Positions 42,554-51,168 of a DNA stretch of 64,000 nt are shown here, piece by piece. This DNA comes from an uncultured Clostridia bacterium. Its GTDB lineage: Bacteria; Bacillota; Clostridia; Christensenellales; Borkfalkiaceae. The translations under genes were made by a program, and so were the position numbers. Every line of letters begins with the position of its first letter. Positions within the stretch are counted from its first letter, which is position 1. The stretch lies in contig CASEDP010000002.1 of NCBI GenBank assembly GCA_949286835.1, forward strand, positions 55,924-119,923, in the 5' to 3' direction. The notes beneath the pieces are model-generated. The model was given only the letters and a program-made list of their open reading frames with translations. It did no database searches and had not been told where the DNA came from.

Positions 42554-43970
42554 CTCTGAACCTCACTTTATTCCTCGCGTGCAGCGCGCGGGGGCGCAAC
42601 ATTGTGGGATATGCCGCCGACTTGTACGCCCCGTCCTTCATTGCCCCCGGGGAAAGCGGGGCAAACGGCGACAGAAGGGAAACGCCGTAGTCCTGCTCGC
42701 TCGCAATATAGGCGATAAGACCCGCCGTGAGCACGACCAGCCCGAATATGCCGAGAGAACCCGCGACGATCAGAAACATCAGACGCAGCACCGTCGAAGT
42801 CTCCACCATATCGGGTACGGTATAGAGACATATCGCCGAAAAGGCGATTATGATGACAGCGGGCGTCGAGATTATGCCCGCCTTGACCGCCGTATCGCCC
42901 AGCACCAATGCGCCGACTACCGAAAGCGCAAGCCCGACATACTTGGGCATACGCACGCTCGCCTCGTTCAGAACCTCCAACAAAACCAGCGTGAGCAACA
43001 TCTCCACGCTGGGCGAAAGGGGTATGCCCTCCACCGAACTTGCAATCTTGAACAGCAGTTTTTTTGGTATGAGCTGTATCTTGAATAATTGCGCGCAGAC
43101 GTACATAGAGGGCAGAAAGATGCCTATTACCAGCGCGAGCGCGCGCAGAAAGCGCAGAATTGTTGCGCGGTAGCTGACGATGTAATAGTCCTCCGCCGTC
43201 TGAAAGTCCTCCGCAAGCGAATAGGGCACGGTCAGGGCAATGGGCGAGCCGTCGACGAGTATGCCCACCCTGCCTTCGCACACCTTTGCGCAGAACACAT
43301 CCGGCTTTTCACAGGTGGAATTGCGCTTGAAGAGCGATTTGGGGCGCTTGGAGATGAAACCCGCGATGTACGAGGAGTCCGGCACGATGTCAATCTGCTT
43401 GTTTTCTATCTGCGCAATGACCTTTTCGACCAGCCCCTTTTTCACCACGTCCGAAAGATAGCACACGGCTACGACGGTATCCGACCGCTTGCCAGCCATA
43501 ACCGTCCTGATTTCAAGCGTCGGGCTCTTTATGCGCTTGCGCAGCAGCCCGAGGTTGGTCTTGATGTCCTCCGTAAAGCCCTCCCTCGGTCCCTTGACCG
43601 CCACCTGCGTGGGCGGTTCCATAACCGCCCTCTGGGGCGGGCTCTTGACGTCGGCGGCAAAGAGCACTGCCCCTTCACGGGAGAGTATTACGGCACACCC
43701 GTCCGAAACGAGCTTTACCGCCGTCTGAATATCGGGGCAGGGCTTGAGCTGGGGGCAGGCTATCGCCTCCCCTATATCGGCGTGCCGCTCCGAAAGCGTC
43801 TTAAGCGGCTTGACTATGAGCTCGCCTATCGCCGTCTTGTCGGCTATGGTGTCGGCATATATCAGTAAAAACTGCTCCCCCGCCGCCGAACTGAATGTAA
43901 ATTCGACTATGTCGTCGGATGGCAGAAGGCGCATAAGCTCTTCCGCCCTTTCTTTCAATTGGCTCTTCAT
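42543..43970 (-). CDS. gerAA: Spore germination protein, GerAA family
   Basis: 475 residues. The N-terminal soluble domain includes GPREGFTEDIKTNLGLLRKR (about 130-150) and EGRVGILVDGSPIALTVP (about 230), both diagnostic of GerA A-subunits, followed by a membrane domain of about four to six spans (270-430). Assemblies form a ligand-gated ion channel in the spore inner membrane. No Shine-Dalgarno stands before the ATG at 43970; a TTG seven codons upstream at 43991 is the alternative start. An AATAAT -10 lies 6 nt upstream of the ATG, with a weak -35. The operon gerAA-AB-AC is complete. Confidence 0.9.
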   Translation of the reverse strand: MKSQLKERAEELMRLLPSDDIVEFTFSSAAGEQFLLIYADTIADKTAIGELIVKPLKTLSERHADIGEAIACPQLKPCPDIQTAVKLVSDGCAVILSREGAVLFAADVKSPPQRAVMEPPTQVAVKGPREGFTEDIKTNLGLLRKRIKSPTLEIRTVMAGKRSDTVVAVCYLSDVVKKGLVEKVIAQIENKQIDIVPDSSYIAGFISKRPKSLFKRNSTCEKPDVFCAKVCEGRVGILVDGSPIALTVPYSLAEDFQTAEDYYIVSYRATILRFLRALALVIGIFLPSMYVCAQLFKIQLIPKKLLFKIASSVEGIPLSPSVEMLLTLVLLEVLNEASVRMPKYVGLALSVVGALVLGDTAVKAGIISTPAVIIIAFSAICLYTVPDMVETSTVLRLMFLIVAGSLGIFGLVVLTAGLIAYIASEQDYGVSLLSPFAPLSPGAMKDGAYKSAAYPTMLRPRALHARNKVRFRDDG

Positions 43971-44036
43971 ACTGCAATTATTATTCGGCAATATCCCCTT
44001 AAAAATACCACCTGCGGCAAGAGAGCTTTCAGCCCG

Positions 44037-44065
44037 TTGACTTCGGGCGGGAAAAATGATAGAAT
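44037..44065 (+). promoter_or_regulatory. Promoter of the ogg-type glycosylase gene
   Basis: TTGACT (44037-44042), 17-bp spacer, TAGAAT (44060-44065). Transcription should begin near 44072, so an ATG at 44056 cannot be used. Confidence 0.6.
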
Positions 44066-44103
44066 ATGGCGTGAAAAAAGGACAAAAGAGGACTTTTAAG
44101 GCG

Positions 44104-44925
44104 ATGAAATTCGACTTTGACGCTAACTATTTCAATCCGACGGACGTGCTGGAATGCGGGCAGCTCTTCCGCTTTATACCGCACAAAAAGGGATATATTG
44201 TCTGCTCTGCGGACAAGGCGTGCTATGTATATTCCGACGGCGTAAAGACGACGGTGGAGAGCGACTACCCCGAATACTTTTACGACTATTTCGACCTCGA
44301 CCGCGACTATAAGAGCATTGTCGGGCTTGCAAAGAGCTTCGATATCCCCGTGCTCACCCACTGCGCCGAGGTCGCAAAGGGATTGCGGCTTTTAAGGCAG
44401 AACGCCGAGGAGACCATCTTTTCCTTCATCATTTCGCAGAACAACAACATTCCGAGAATTAAGGGCATAATAGAGCGCATATGTTCGTCTTTGGGCGAAA
44501 GGCGCGAATTTTCGGAGGGCGAATATTATACCTTTCCCTCCGCGCAGAAGATTGGCGAAATGCCGCCCGGATTTTACAGGGCGCTGGGCGCGGGATACAG
44601 GGACGAATACCTCTCCGAAACGGGAAAACGCATAGGCGAAGAGGGCATCGGGCATTTAAAGACGCTTGATGAAGGACAGCTCAAAAAGGCACTTCTGGGC
44701 TATAAGGGCATAGGTCCGAAGGTAGCCGACTGCATATGCCTTTTCGGCTTTTACAAGGCGGCGAACTTCCCCGTGGATACGTGGATTGAAAAGATCTATC
44801 GTGAGGACTTCGGCGGAACGCTTAAGGACAGAAAGAAGATAAACGAGTACTTCTGCACTATGTTCGGGAAATACGCCGGCTTTATTCAGCAGTATTTATT
44901 CTACGGAAAACGCGCAAACTTATGA
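44104..44925 (+). CDS. ogg: 8-oxoguanine DNA glycosylase/AP lyase (OGG1 type)
   Basis: 273 residues. N-terminal OGG_N beta domain (VLECGQLFRF), then the HhH-GPD fold with SFIISQNNNIPRIKGII (about residue 118), GYRDEYL, and the hairpin LLGYKGIGPKVADCICLFGF with the catalytic Lys, followed by FPVDTWI with the catalytic Asp (about 235). Removes 8-oxoG opposite C, initiating base excision repair. Start options are ATG at 44104 (GAGGA about 12 nt upstream) or a GTG at 44071 that would be leaderless. The PLC-like gene starts 2 bp downstream. Confidence 0.9.
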   Translation: MKFDFDANYFNPTDVLECGQLFRFIPHKKGYIVCSADKACYVYSDGVKTTVESDYPEYFYDYFDLDRDYKSIVGLAKSFDIPVLTHCAEVAKGLRLLRQNAEETIFSFIISQNNNIPRIKGIIERICSSLGERREFSEGEYYTFPSAQKIGEMPPGFYRALGAGYRDEYLSETGKRIGEEGIGHLKTLDEGQLKKALLGYKGIGPKVADCICLFGFYKAANFPVDTWIEKIYREDFGGTLKDRKKINEYFCTMFGKYAGFIQQYLFYGKRANL

Positions 44926-44926
44926 T

Positions 44927-45598
44927 ATGCCCGACTACTTCACCCACGCGATAACCGCAACCCAAATCCACAACCGCCTTTCCCGGCGGGAAAAAGACGC
45001 AATTACGAACGCCGACCTGTACCTTCTGGGTGCGCAGGGCGGCGATGTGTTTTTTACCTATACATTGAAATACCGCGGCAATATGGGCAGGGCTCTGCAC
45101 GTCTGCGACAACGTAAATATCTTTACGGCGCTGCGCAAAAAGAGCCTTTCCTACGCCGCGGGTTTTGCCGCCCACTACGCGCTTGACTGCACTCTGCACC
45201 CCGCAATATATGCCTTTGAACGCATATCGAGGGCGCCCTTTTCGCATATCCGCTTCGAGGGCGACATAGGGCTCTACGTCAGCAGGCAATATTCAATTCC
45301 CCGCAGGATATTGCCGCGCGAACGCATAATGCGCTGCACCTTTTCAGTGTACGACGCCATACGCGGCACAGTGCCCGAAGTGACGATAGAGGGCGTAGAG
45401 CGCTGCCTTAAGCGGCACTTTGCCTATACCCGCGCCGCCTTCCTGTCGAAGAAGAGCAAATACGTGTTCAGATATGACTACTCCTCGCTTTCGGACGCGA
45501 TCGAGGACGGCATTTCGCTGGGAGTTGCCTGCGTTTCTTCGATAATCGGCGGCGACATAGACGGCAAACTGTTTTCAAGGTCGTTCCTTGAAAAATAG
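44927..45598 (+). CDS. Zinc-dependent phospholipase C-like protein
   Basis: 223 residues of the Zn_dep_PLPC family. Metal ligands are in family order: PDYFTHAITA (about residue 2-11), LLGAQGGDVFF (QGxD position, about 34), RALHVCDN (about 55) and FAAHYALDCTLHP (about 79). Many such clostridial proteins are of unknown substrate and intracellular (no signal peptide here). It is coupled to the glycosylase gene. Its last 121 nt overlap the 3' end of the convergent spoIVFB-like gene. Confidence 0.8.
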   Translation: MPDYFTHAITATQIHNRLSRREKDAITNADLYLLGAQGGDVFFTYTLKYRGNMGRALHVCDNVNIFTALRKKSLSYAAGFAAHYALDCTLHPAIYAFERISRAPFSHIRFEGDIGLYVSRQYSIPRRILPRERIMRCTFSVYDAIRGTVPEVTIEGVERCLKRHFAYTRAAFLSKKSKYVFRYDYSSLSDAIEDGISLGVACVSSIIGGDIDGKLFSRSFLEK

Positions 45599-46398
45599 TC
45601 CTCGAACACCCTGTCATAGACAGAGTGGCTCAAAGACATCTCGTAGAGTTCATCCTGCGTTACCTCCTCCGCCACGCCGCCGTCATAGCGCTGAAAGACG
45701 ACGTAGTGCCTGTCGCTCAGCCGCTTGATGGCGTCCTTAAAGGTCAGGTCGCCGTCGCAGAGTACATACTTTACGTCTATGCCCCTTTTAAGTCTCTTTG
45801 CCGAAGAGAAGTTTATCCTCACCGCGCGCACGGGCTTTTCAAACGCCGACAGAAGGAGAAATGCCGCAAAGATGAGCGCCGTTATGTTATAGCCCAGCGC
45901 GAAGAAGAGCGCCAGAAAGACGGCGGAAATCACCAGGGCAGTCACGCGGAGGGCAATGAGCTGAGCCCTCTCGCCGAACAGCTTTTTTATGGCGCAGCCC
46001 GCCACCCTGCCTCCGTCAAGCGGGTAAGCAGGCAAAATATTGACGGCAAGCATTGCGAGATTGGCGTACATAAGCACGTCTGTATAGCCGTAAGTTACGG
46101 GGAAAAACCACCACAGCCCCGCCAAAACCACGCACAATGCGGCGTTTACGAGCGGTCCTGAGAGCGCAAGCTTGATCTCGTCCGAGGCGCGTATCCCCTC
46201 TATGTCCATAAATGCTGCCGCGCCGTAAGGCATCAGCTTGATTTTTTTGCACTCATAGCCCAACTTCTGGGCACAAAAAATATGACCGCACTCGTGAAGG
46301 AGGGCGGTCAGCGCACATATCAGCGCGGTCGGAAGTCCCCCGAAAATCGCACTGAACAACATCACCGCAAAGAACAGCGGATGAATGACTATTTTCAT
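45478..46398 (-). CDS. spoIVFB: SpoIVFB-like M50 intramembrane metalloprotease
   Basis: 306 residues. Site-2 protease with HECGHIFCAQK (HExxH, about residue 36) and NILPAYPLDGGR (about 130), about six membrane spans, then a C-terminal cytosolic domain (about 205-260) where other SpoIVFB proteins carry a CBS domain. SpoIVFB cleaves pro-sigma-K in the mother cell during sporulation. The final 40 residues are Ser/Pro/Glu-rich and encoded opposite the PLC-like gene. The start overlaps the upstream 250-aa gene by 4 nt (ATGA), matching the spoIVFA-spoIVFB arrangement. Confidence 0.85.
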   Translation of the reverse strand: MKIVIHPLFFAVMLFSAIFGGLPTALICALTALLHECGHIFCAQKLGYECKKIKLMPYGAAAFMDIEGIRASDEIKLALSGPLVNAALCVVLAGLWWFFPVTYGYTDVLMYANLAMLAVNILPAYPLDGGRVAGCAIKKLFGERAQLIALRVTALVISAVFLALFFALGYNITALIFAAFLLLSAFEKPVRAVRINFSSAKRLKRGIDVKYVLCDGDLTFKDAIKRLSDRHYVVFQRYDGGVAEEVTQDELYEMSLSHSVYDRVFEDYFSRNDLENSLPSMSPPIIEETQATPSEMPSSIASESEE

Positions 46399-47147
46399 TG
46401 ATTCCAGACGGGCACCACTCCGGAAAGGGTGTAGCAGTTGAGCAGCGTTTCGCCGTCATACATACTCACTTTTACCTCGCTCTGCCCGTCGGTATAGGCA
46501 AAGGGCAGGTTGGAAGCCAGCTCGTCGCCTTCCGCGGCGTACACCGTCGTAAGTCCCGTAAACACGCTGGAGAACGTCGACGTATGCGCGATTTTTACCG
46601 TATAGAGCCCGCCCGAGGAGGTAATTGACGCCACCTCTCCTCCGCATACGGGATAGACGGACGCCTCGTCCGTGAAGCTTATGACGCCATCTGCCGAGAC
46701 GCTTATCTCCGCATCGGACAGCCCCGACACGACGGGCGAAAGGGTGAACTCGTAATATGCCGCCTCCTCTTCGGGAACGGCGGAAATGCTGCCCATAAAC
46801 GCATTTATGGCGGTATTGGGCACGAGCATATTGGTGACGAATATTCCCGCCGCAATGAGGCACGCCGCAACGCCCTCGGCGATGAGGAACTTTGTCATAA
46901 AGCCGTCGCGCTTGCCCTTGTTCTCTTCGGGACAGGCAAGTTCTTCGGTGGCGGTGTACGCCCCGTCATAGGCGGCGAACGCCTCCTCGTCGGTTGCGGA
47001 CGCGCGCTCGTTGACGCTTTCGAGCACCTTATCCTTCAAATCTTCTTCCCGCTTGTTTCTGCGCCTGAAAAGCGGCTTTTTCTTTACGACGCTTACCGTG
47101 CTGACGGGAATTTCCAACATCTGTGCATAATCTAAACCTTCATTCAT
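46395..47147 (-). CDS. SpoIVFA-like single-pass membrane protein
   Basis: 250 residues. A long basic/acidic cytosolic N-terminus (about 1-88), one membrane span (about 89-110), and an extracytoplasmic beta-rich domain (about 120-250) with CGGEVASITSSGGLYTVKIAHT, which resembles the core of degenerate M23/LytM domains without their metal His. Position and topology match SpoIVFA, the inhibitor/scaffold of SpoIVFB, but the sequence alone is too divergent for certainty. Good ribosome-binding site (GAGGAG) and a TATAAT box near 47180 on this strand. Confidence 0.65.
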   Translation of the reverse strand: MNEGLDYAQMLEIPVSTVSVVKKKPLFRRRNKREEDLKDKVLESVNERASATDEEAFAAYDGAYTATEELACPEENKGKRDGFMTKFLIAEGVAACLIAAGIFVTNMLVPNTAINAFMGSISAVPEEEAAYYEFTLSPVVSGLSDAEISVSADGVISFTDEASVYPVCGGEVASITSSGGLYTVKIAHTSTFSSVFTGLTTVYAAEGDELASNLPFAYTDGQSEVKVSMYDGETLLNCYTLSGVVPVWNQ

Positions 47148-47292
47148 AGAGCGTACTCCTCGTAATTTTGATTTACCCTATTATACGCAGCGGACAGGCC
47201 TTTAAGAACAAAAAATGCAAAAGCCGCATAAAATAAACGCGCCCCCTCGGAGGCTTAGCCCCGCGGGAGCGCGCTGTTTATTTAATATGGTA

Positions 47293-48132
47293 TTATTTGA
47301 TAAGCAGCCCGAGGTTGGAAGAGAGCCTTGCAAAATCTTCGGGAGAGAGCACTTCGCCCCTCACCCCCTCCGCAATGCCGCTGTCCGAAATGAGCTTTTT
47401 TGCCTGTTCCCTTGTGAGCTTGAAGCCGTTTACGAGGTTGTTTTCCAGCGTCTTTCTCCTCGAGCCGAACGCCGCCTGCACGCACTTTTTGTAGAGCGCG
47501 ACATCCAAAACGTCCTCTCTGACCTCGCCGAGGTCTATCCTGACTACGGCGCTGTCGACGTTGGGGCTGGGGTGAAAGCGCTCCCTGCCGACCTTCATAA
47601 GTATGCGGCTCTTCCCGCGTAGAGCGATGTTCGCCGTAATCGCGCCATAGTCCGCCGTGCCCGCCTCGGCGCACAGTCGGAGCGCGACCTCCTCCTGCAC
47701 CATAACCGTCAGCGACCTGCACTTTTGGGAATTTTCTATGAACGTCATAATGAGCGGCGTTGTTATATAATAGGGCAGATTTGCAACTACGACGTATTCG
47801 GGCAAACTCTTTTCGAGCTCGTCAATGCGCATACGAGTGAAGTCCCTGAAGATTATCTCCGCATTCTCCACGCCCGCAAGCGTCTTTGCGAGCACGGGCT
47901 GGAGCGTCTTGTCTATCTCGTAGCCGTAGACCATCTTCGCCTTCCTTGCAATCTGGCGGGTAAGCGTTCCCGCGCCGCAGCCTATCTCTATTACGGTGGT
48001 GTTTTCGTCGACGCCCGCGCCGTCGACTATGGCGGCGAGCAGCTCTTCGTCGTATATGAAGTTCTGACCGTATTGCTTTTTAAACGAAAAGTTGTTGCCC
48101 TTCAATACGCCGGCAACTCTCTTATCTTCCAT
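47293..48132 (-). CDS. rsmA: 16S rRNA dimethyladenosine transferase RsmA
   Basis: 279 residues. Methylates A1518 and A1519 (E. coli numbering) to N6-dimethyladenosine. Motifs are in order: KKQYGQNFIYDEELL (about residue 18), VIEIGCGAGTLTRQI (about 46), IIFRDF (about 93), VVANLPYYITTPLIM (about 113). C-terminal helical domain as expected. ATG follows GAGGGGG. It lies in the metG-tatD-rsmA order typical of Firmicutes, although the RNase M5 gene usually found between tatD and rsmA is missing here. Confidence 0.95.
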   Translation of the reverse strand: MEDKRVAGVLKGNNFSFKKQYGQNFIYDEELLAAIVDGAGVDENTTVIEIGCGAGTLTRQIARKAKMVYGYEIDKTLQPVLAKTLAGVENAEIIFRDFTRMRIDELEKSLPEYVVVANLPYYITTPLIMTFIENSQKCRSLTVMVQEEVALRLCAEAGTADYGAITANIALRGKSRILMKVGRERFHPSPNVDSAVVRIDLGEVREDVLDVALYKKCVQAAFGSRRKTLENNLVNGFKLTREQAKKLISDSGIAEGVRGEVLSPEDFARLSSNLGLLIK

Positions 48133-48261
48133 AATTTACCCCCTCTCCGCGCGCATAACGGGGGCGGCGCGGCAAAGAATAAAAGTATAACCGCAAACGA
48201 CTTTCACGCACAGACAACGGCGCAAAATGGCTTTGCGGCAGATATGCACAAAGGAATAACA

Positions 48262-48293
48262 AAGCCGAAGGTTAAACTAATCGCCTTCGGCTT
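48262..48293 (-). terminator. Probable terminator of metG-tatD
   Basis: AAGCCGAAGG (48262-48271) pairs with CCTTCGGCTT (48284-48293); on the minus strand followed by TGTTATTCCTTTG, a weak T tract. Confidence 0.5.
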
Positions 48294-48300
48294 TCGGCTT

Positions 48301-49074
48301 TCAGCCAAGTTTTGCGAATAAAGTACGGGCATTTTTCAATGCCGTTTCCTCAAACTGCCCGACGGGCATACCCTTTACGGCGGCGATGCCTGCCGCTATT
48401 TCAGGAATGGATGCGGGGGTGTTGGGGAATGTGCCGTAGAGGCTTGCGGGCGGCATATAGGGGCTGTCCGTCTCGGTGAGCAGCCGCTCTGCCGGCAACA
48501 TCTCTATGACCCTCTTTGCGCGCTTGGAACCCTTCCACGTCGACGCGCCGCCGAACGAGAAATATAGTCCCAGCTTCATAAGCTCTTCCGCAATCTCTAC
48601 GGAGTGCGAATAGCAGTGCATAAGCGCCCCGCCCTTGAGGAGGGACTTATTGCCCTTAAGTATGCCCAGCATATCCTCCGCGCAGTCGCGGGAGTGTATC
48701 TGCACGGGCAGCGAGAGCTCCGCCGCAAGCGAGAGCTGGGCGAGAAATGCCTCCCTCTGCCTGCCGCGGTCGGTGTCGTCATAGTGATAGTCCAGCCCTA
48801 TCTCGCCGAGGGCTACGCACTTTTCGTGCCTGCACAGCGCGGCTATCCTTTCAAGGTCGCCCTCGCAATAGTCCTTCAGCTCCGTAGGGTGAAAGCCTGC
48901 GGTGAAATACACGCAGTCGAACTCCTCGGCATAGCGGCGCGCCTGCTCCGAGGAGGGCAGGTCGAACCCGACGGTTATTATGCGCCCCACGCCCTTTGAA
49001 AGACAGTTTTCTATGAGCGCGGCTATGTCGCCGTAGGTCTCGCCGTCGAGGTGACAGTGAACGTCGGCAAACAT
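48301..49074 (-). CDS. tatD: TatD-family metal-dependent DNase
   Basis: 257 residues. Metal ligands: DVHCHLDG (about residue 4-11), ALGEIGLDYHYDD (about 92), QIHSRDCAED (about 128), HCYSHS (about 152) and TETDSPYMPP (about 204). TatD enzymes have 3'-5' exonuclease and AP-endonuclease activity in DNA quality control. Its ATG overlaps the metG stop by one base (TAATG). Family length normal. Confidence 0.93.
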   Translation of the reverse strand: MFADVHCHLDGETYGDIAALIENCLSKGVGRIITVGFDLPSSEQARRYAEEFDCVYFTAGFHPTELKDYCEGDLERIAALCRHEKCVALGEIGLDYHYDDTDRGRQREAFLAQLSLAAELSLPVQIHSRDCAEDMLGILKGNKSLLKGGALMHCYSHSVEIAEELMKLGLYFSFGGASTWKGSKRAKRVIEMLPAERLLTETDSPYMPPASLYGTFPNTPASIPEIAAGIAAVKGMPVGQFEETALKNARTLFAKLG

Positions 49075-51065
49075 TATGCCAGCGTGCTGCCGTCCGGCAC
49101 GTCCTTTTCGGGGCAGACGAGGGAGAGCGTGCCGTCGGGCGCCTCCGCGCAGACAATCATACCCTCCGACATTATGCCCTTCATCTCTCTGGGCGGAAGG
49201 TTGGTTACAACCACCACCTTTTTGCCGACCATCTCTTCGGGCGTGTAGTGCTTTGCTATGCCGCTGAGTATGGAGAGCGTCTTATTGCCGACCTTCACCG
49301 TCTCGTGCAGCAGCTTGCTCTTTTTGACCGCCTCGCACGCGATGACCGTGCCCACCTTCATCTCGACCTTTGCAAAGTCGTCAATCGTAATTTCCTGCTT
49401 CTTCTCCTCTTCGGGAACGTTTGCTTCCTGCATCTGCTTAAACTTTATCTCCTCAATCTTAGGTTTGATATCCTCGAAATTTATCCTCTCGAACAGCGTG
49501 GAGGGGTTTTCGGTGACGCTGTATTCCTCCGCCCCGCCGAAAACGGAGAGCGTATCGAACGACCTTGCCTTGCCGCCCGTCTCTGAAATTATCCTGTCCG
49601 AGGCAGAGGGCATAAAGGGCTTGAGGAGGTTTGCGCCGATATTTATAGCCTCCAAAAGGTTATAGAGCACCTCCGAAAGTCTTGCCCTGTCCCCCTCGCT
49701 CTTGGCGAGTATCCAGGGGCAGGTCTCGTCGATGTATTTGTTCGCCCTTCTGAAGATTGCCCACAGCTCGTCAATGGCGTCGGCAATCTTATATTCGTCC
49801 ATATTCTTCCTGACCTTTGCCGCCGCGGATGCGACTGTCTCCTTGAGCGAGAGGTCAACCTCGCCCGAGGCGCCCGTGGGCGCAACCTTTCCGCCGAAAT
49901 ACTTGTTGGTCATAGCTATCGTGCGCTTTACGAGGTTGCCAAGAGTGTTTGCGAGGTCGGAATTTACGCGCTCGGTAACGAGCTCCCACGTGATTATTCC
50001 GTCGTTTAAATAGGGCATCTCGTGGAGCACGAAATACCTCACGGCATCAACGCCGAAAACCGAAGCGAGGTCGTCGGCATAGATGACGTTGCCGCGGCTC
50101 TTTGACATCTTGTCGCCGCCCTGAAGAAGCCAGGGGTGCCCGAAAATCGTCCTGGGCAGCGGCTCGCCCAGCGCCATAAGGAATATGGGCCAGTAGATTG
50201 TGTGGAACCTGACTATGTCCTTTCCCACGACGTGCACGTCGGCAGGCCAATACCTTGCATATTTTTCGGAAGATTTCTGAGTGTCGTAGCCGAGACCCGT
50301 GATATAGTTCGTAAGCGCGTCCAGCCATACATAGACGACGTGGCGGCTGTCGAAGTCGACGGGAACGCCCCACTTGAAGGAAGTGCGCGAAACGCAGAGG
50401 TCCTGGAGCTTGTACTTTATAGTACCGTTTTCAATCGCCTCTAAGAGCTCTTCGTCAGACTTGCCTATGAATTCGTCAGCGAGCAGGAAGTTGTTCATCA
50501 TCTCGTTCTTTCTCGCCACGGGCTGAATGAATTCGGGGTGGGTGACGATGTGCCTGACCAGCCTGTCGGCATACTTGCCCATCTTGAAGAAATATGCCTC
50601 TTCCTTTGCGGGCTTAACCTCTCTGCCGCAGTCGGGGCACTTGCCGTCTACGAGCTGGCTCTCCGTCCAGAAACTCTCGCAGGGGGTGCAATACATTCCC
50701 TCGTAAGAGCTCTTGTATATGTCGCCCGCGTCGAAGAATTTTTTGAATATCTTTGCGACTTCTCTTTCGTGATAGTCGTCGGTCGTCCTTATGAACTTGT
50801 CATACTTTACGTCCATAAGATCCCATAAGCGGCGTATTTCGGCGGCGATATCGTCGACGAACTGCTTGGGGGTCACGCCCTTTTCCTCCGCCTTGAGCTC
50901 TACCTTCTGCCCGTGCTCGTCCGTGCCCGTCTGGTAGAGCACGTCATAGCCCTCCATCTTCTTCATTCTGGCGATTGCGTCGCAGAGAATTATCTCGTAG
51001 GTGTTGCCGATGTGAGGCTTGCCCGAAGTATAGGTTATCGCAGATGTGATATAAAACTTATCCAT
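49074..51065 (-). CDS. metG: Methionyl-tRNA synthetase with C-terminal tRNA-binding domain
   Basis: 663 residues. Class I motifs TSGKPHIGNTYE (about residue 11) and GGDKMSKSRGNV (about 300), a zinc knuckle with CTPCESFWTESQL and CPDCG (about 125-150), helical anticodon domain, and a C-terminal TRBD/OB domain (about 555-663: IDDFAKVEMKVGTV). Charges initiator and elongator tRNA-Met. The ATG at 51065 begins MDKFYITSAITY; the frame stays open for 636 bp upstream but that part is antisense to spmA and lies beyond the promoter at 51105-51133. Confidence 0.95.
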   Translation of the reverse strand: MDKFYITSAITYTSGKPHIGNTYEIILCDAIARMKKMEGYDVLYQTGTDEHGQKVELKAEEKGVTPKQFVDDIAAEIRRLWDLMDVKYDKFIRTTDDYHEREVAKIFKKFFDAGDIYKSSYEGMYCTPCESFWTESQLVDGKCPDCGREVKPAKEEAYFFKMGKYADRLVRHIVTHPEFIQPVARKNEMMNNFLLADEFIGKSDEELLEAIENGTIKYKLQDLCVSRTSFKWGVPVDFDSRHVVYVWLDALTNYITGLGYDTQKSSEKYARYWPADVHVVGKDIVRFHTIYWPIFLMALGEPLPRTIFGHPWLLQGGDKMSKSRGNVIYADDLASVFGVDAVRYFVLHEMPYLNDGIITWELVTERVNSDLANTLGNLVKRTIAMTNKYFGGKVAPTGASGEVDLSLKETVASAAAKVRKNMDEYKIADAIDELWAIFRRANKYIDETCPWILAKSEGDRARLSEVLYNLLEAINIGANLLKPFMPSASDRIISETGGKARSFDTLSVFGGAEEYSVTENPSTLFERINFEDIKPKIEEIKFKQMQEANVPEEEKKQEITIDDFAKVEMKVGTVIACEAVKKSKLLHETVKVGNKTLSILSGIAKHYTPEEMVGKKVVVVTNLPPREMKGIMSEGMIVCAEAPDGTLSLVCPEKDVPDGSTLA

Positions 51066-51104
51066 TTCTTTCTGACCCTGCCGTAAGTTATTTATTCGCC
51101 TTAA

Positions 51105-51133
51105 AATATACCATATTTCAAGGCAAAAGTAAA
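51105..51133 (-). promoter_or_regulatory. Promoter of metG
   Basis: Minus strand TTTACT (51133-51128), 17-bp spacer, TATATT (51110-51105). Leader of about 33 nt. No T-box structure was recognised in so short a leader. Confidence 0.65.
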
Positions 51134-51168
51134 GAATAAAAGGCAAACGCGCTAAATATAAATAGGCT

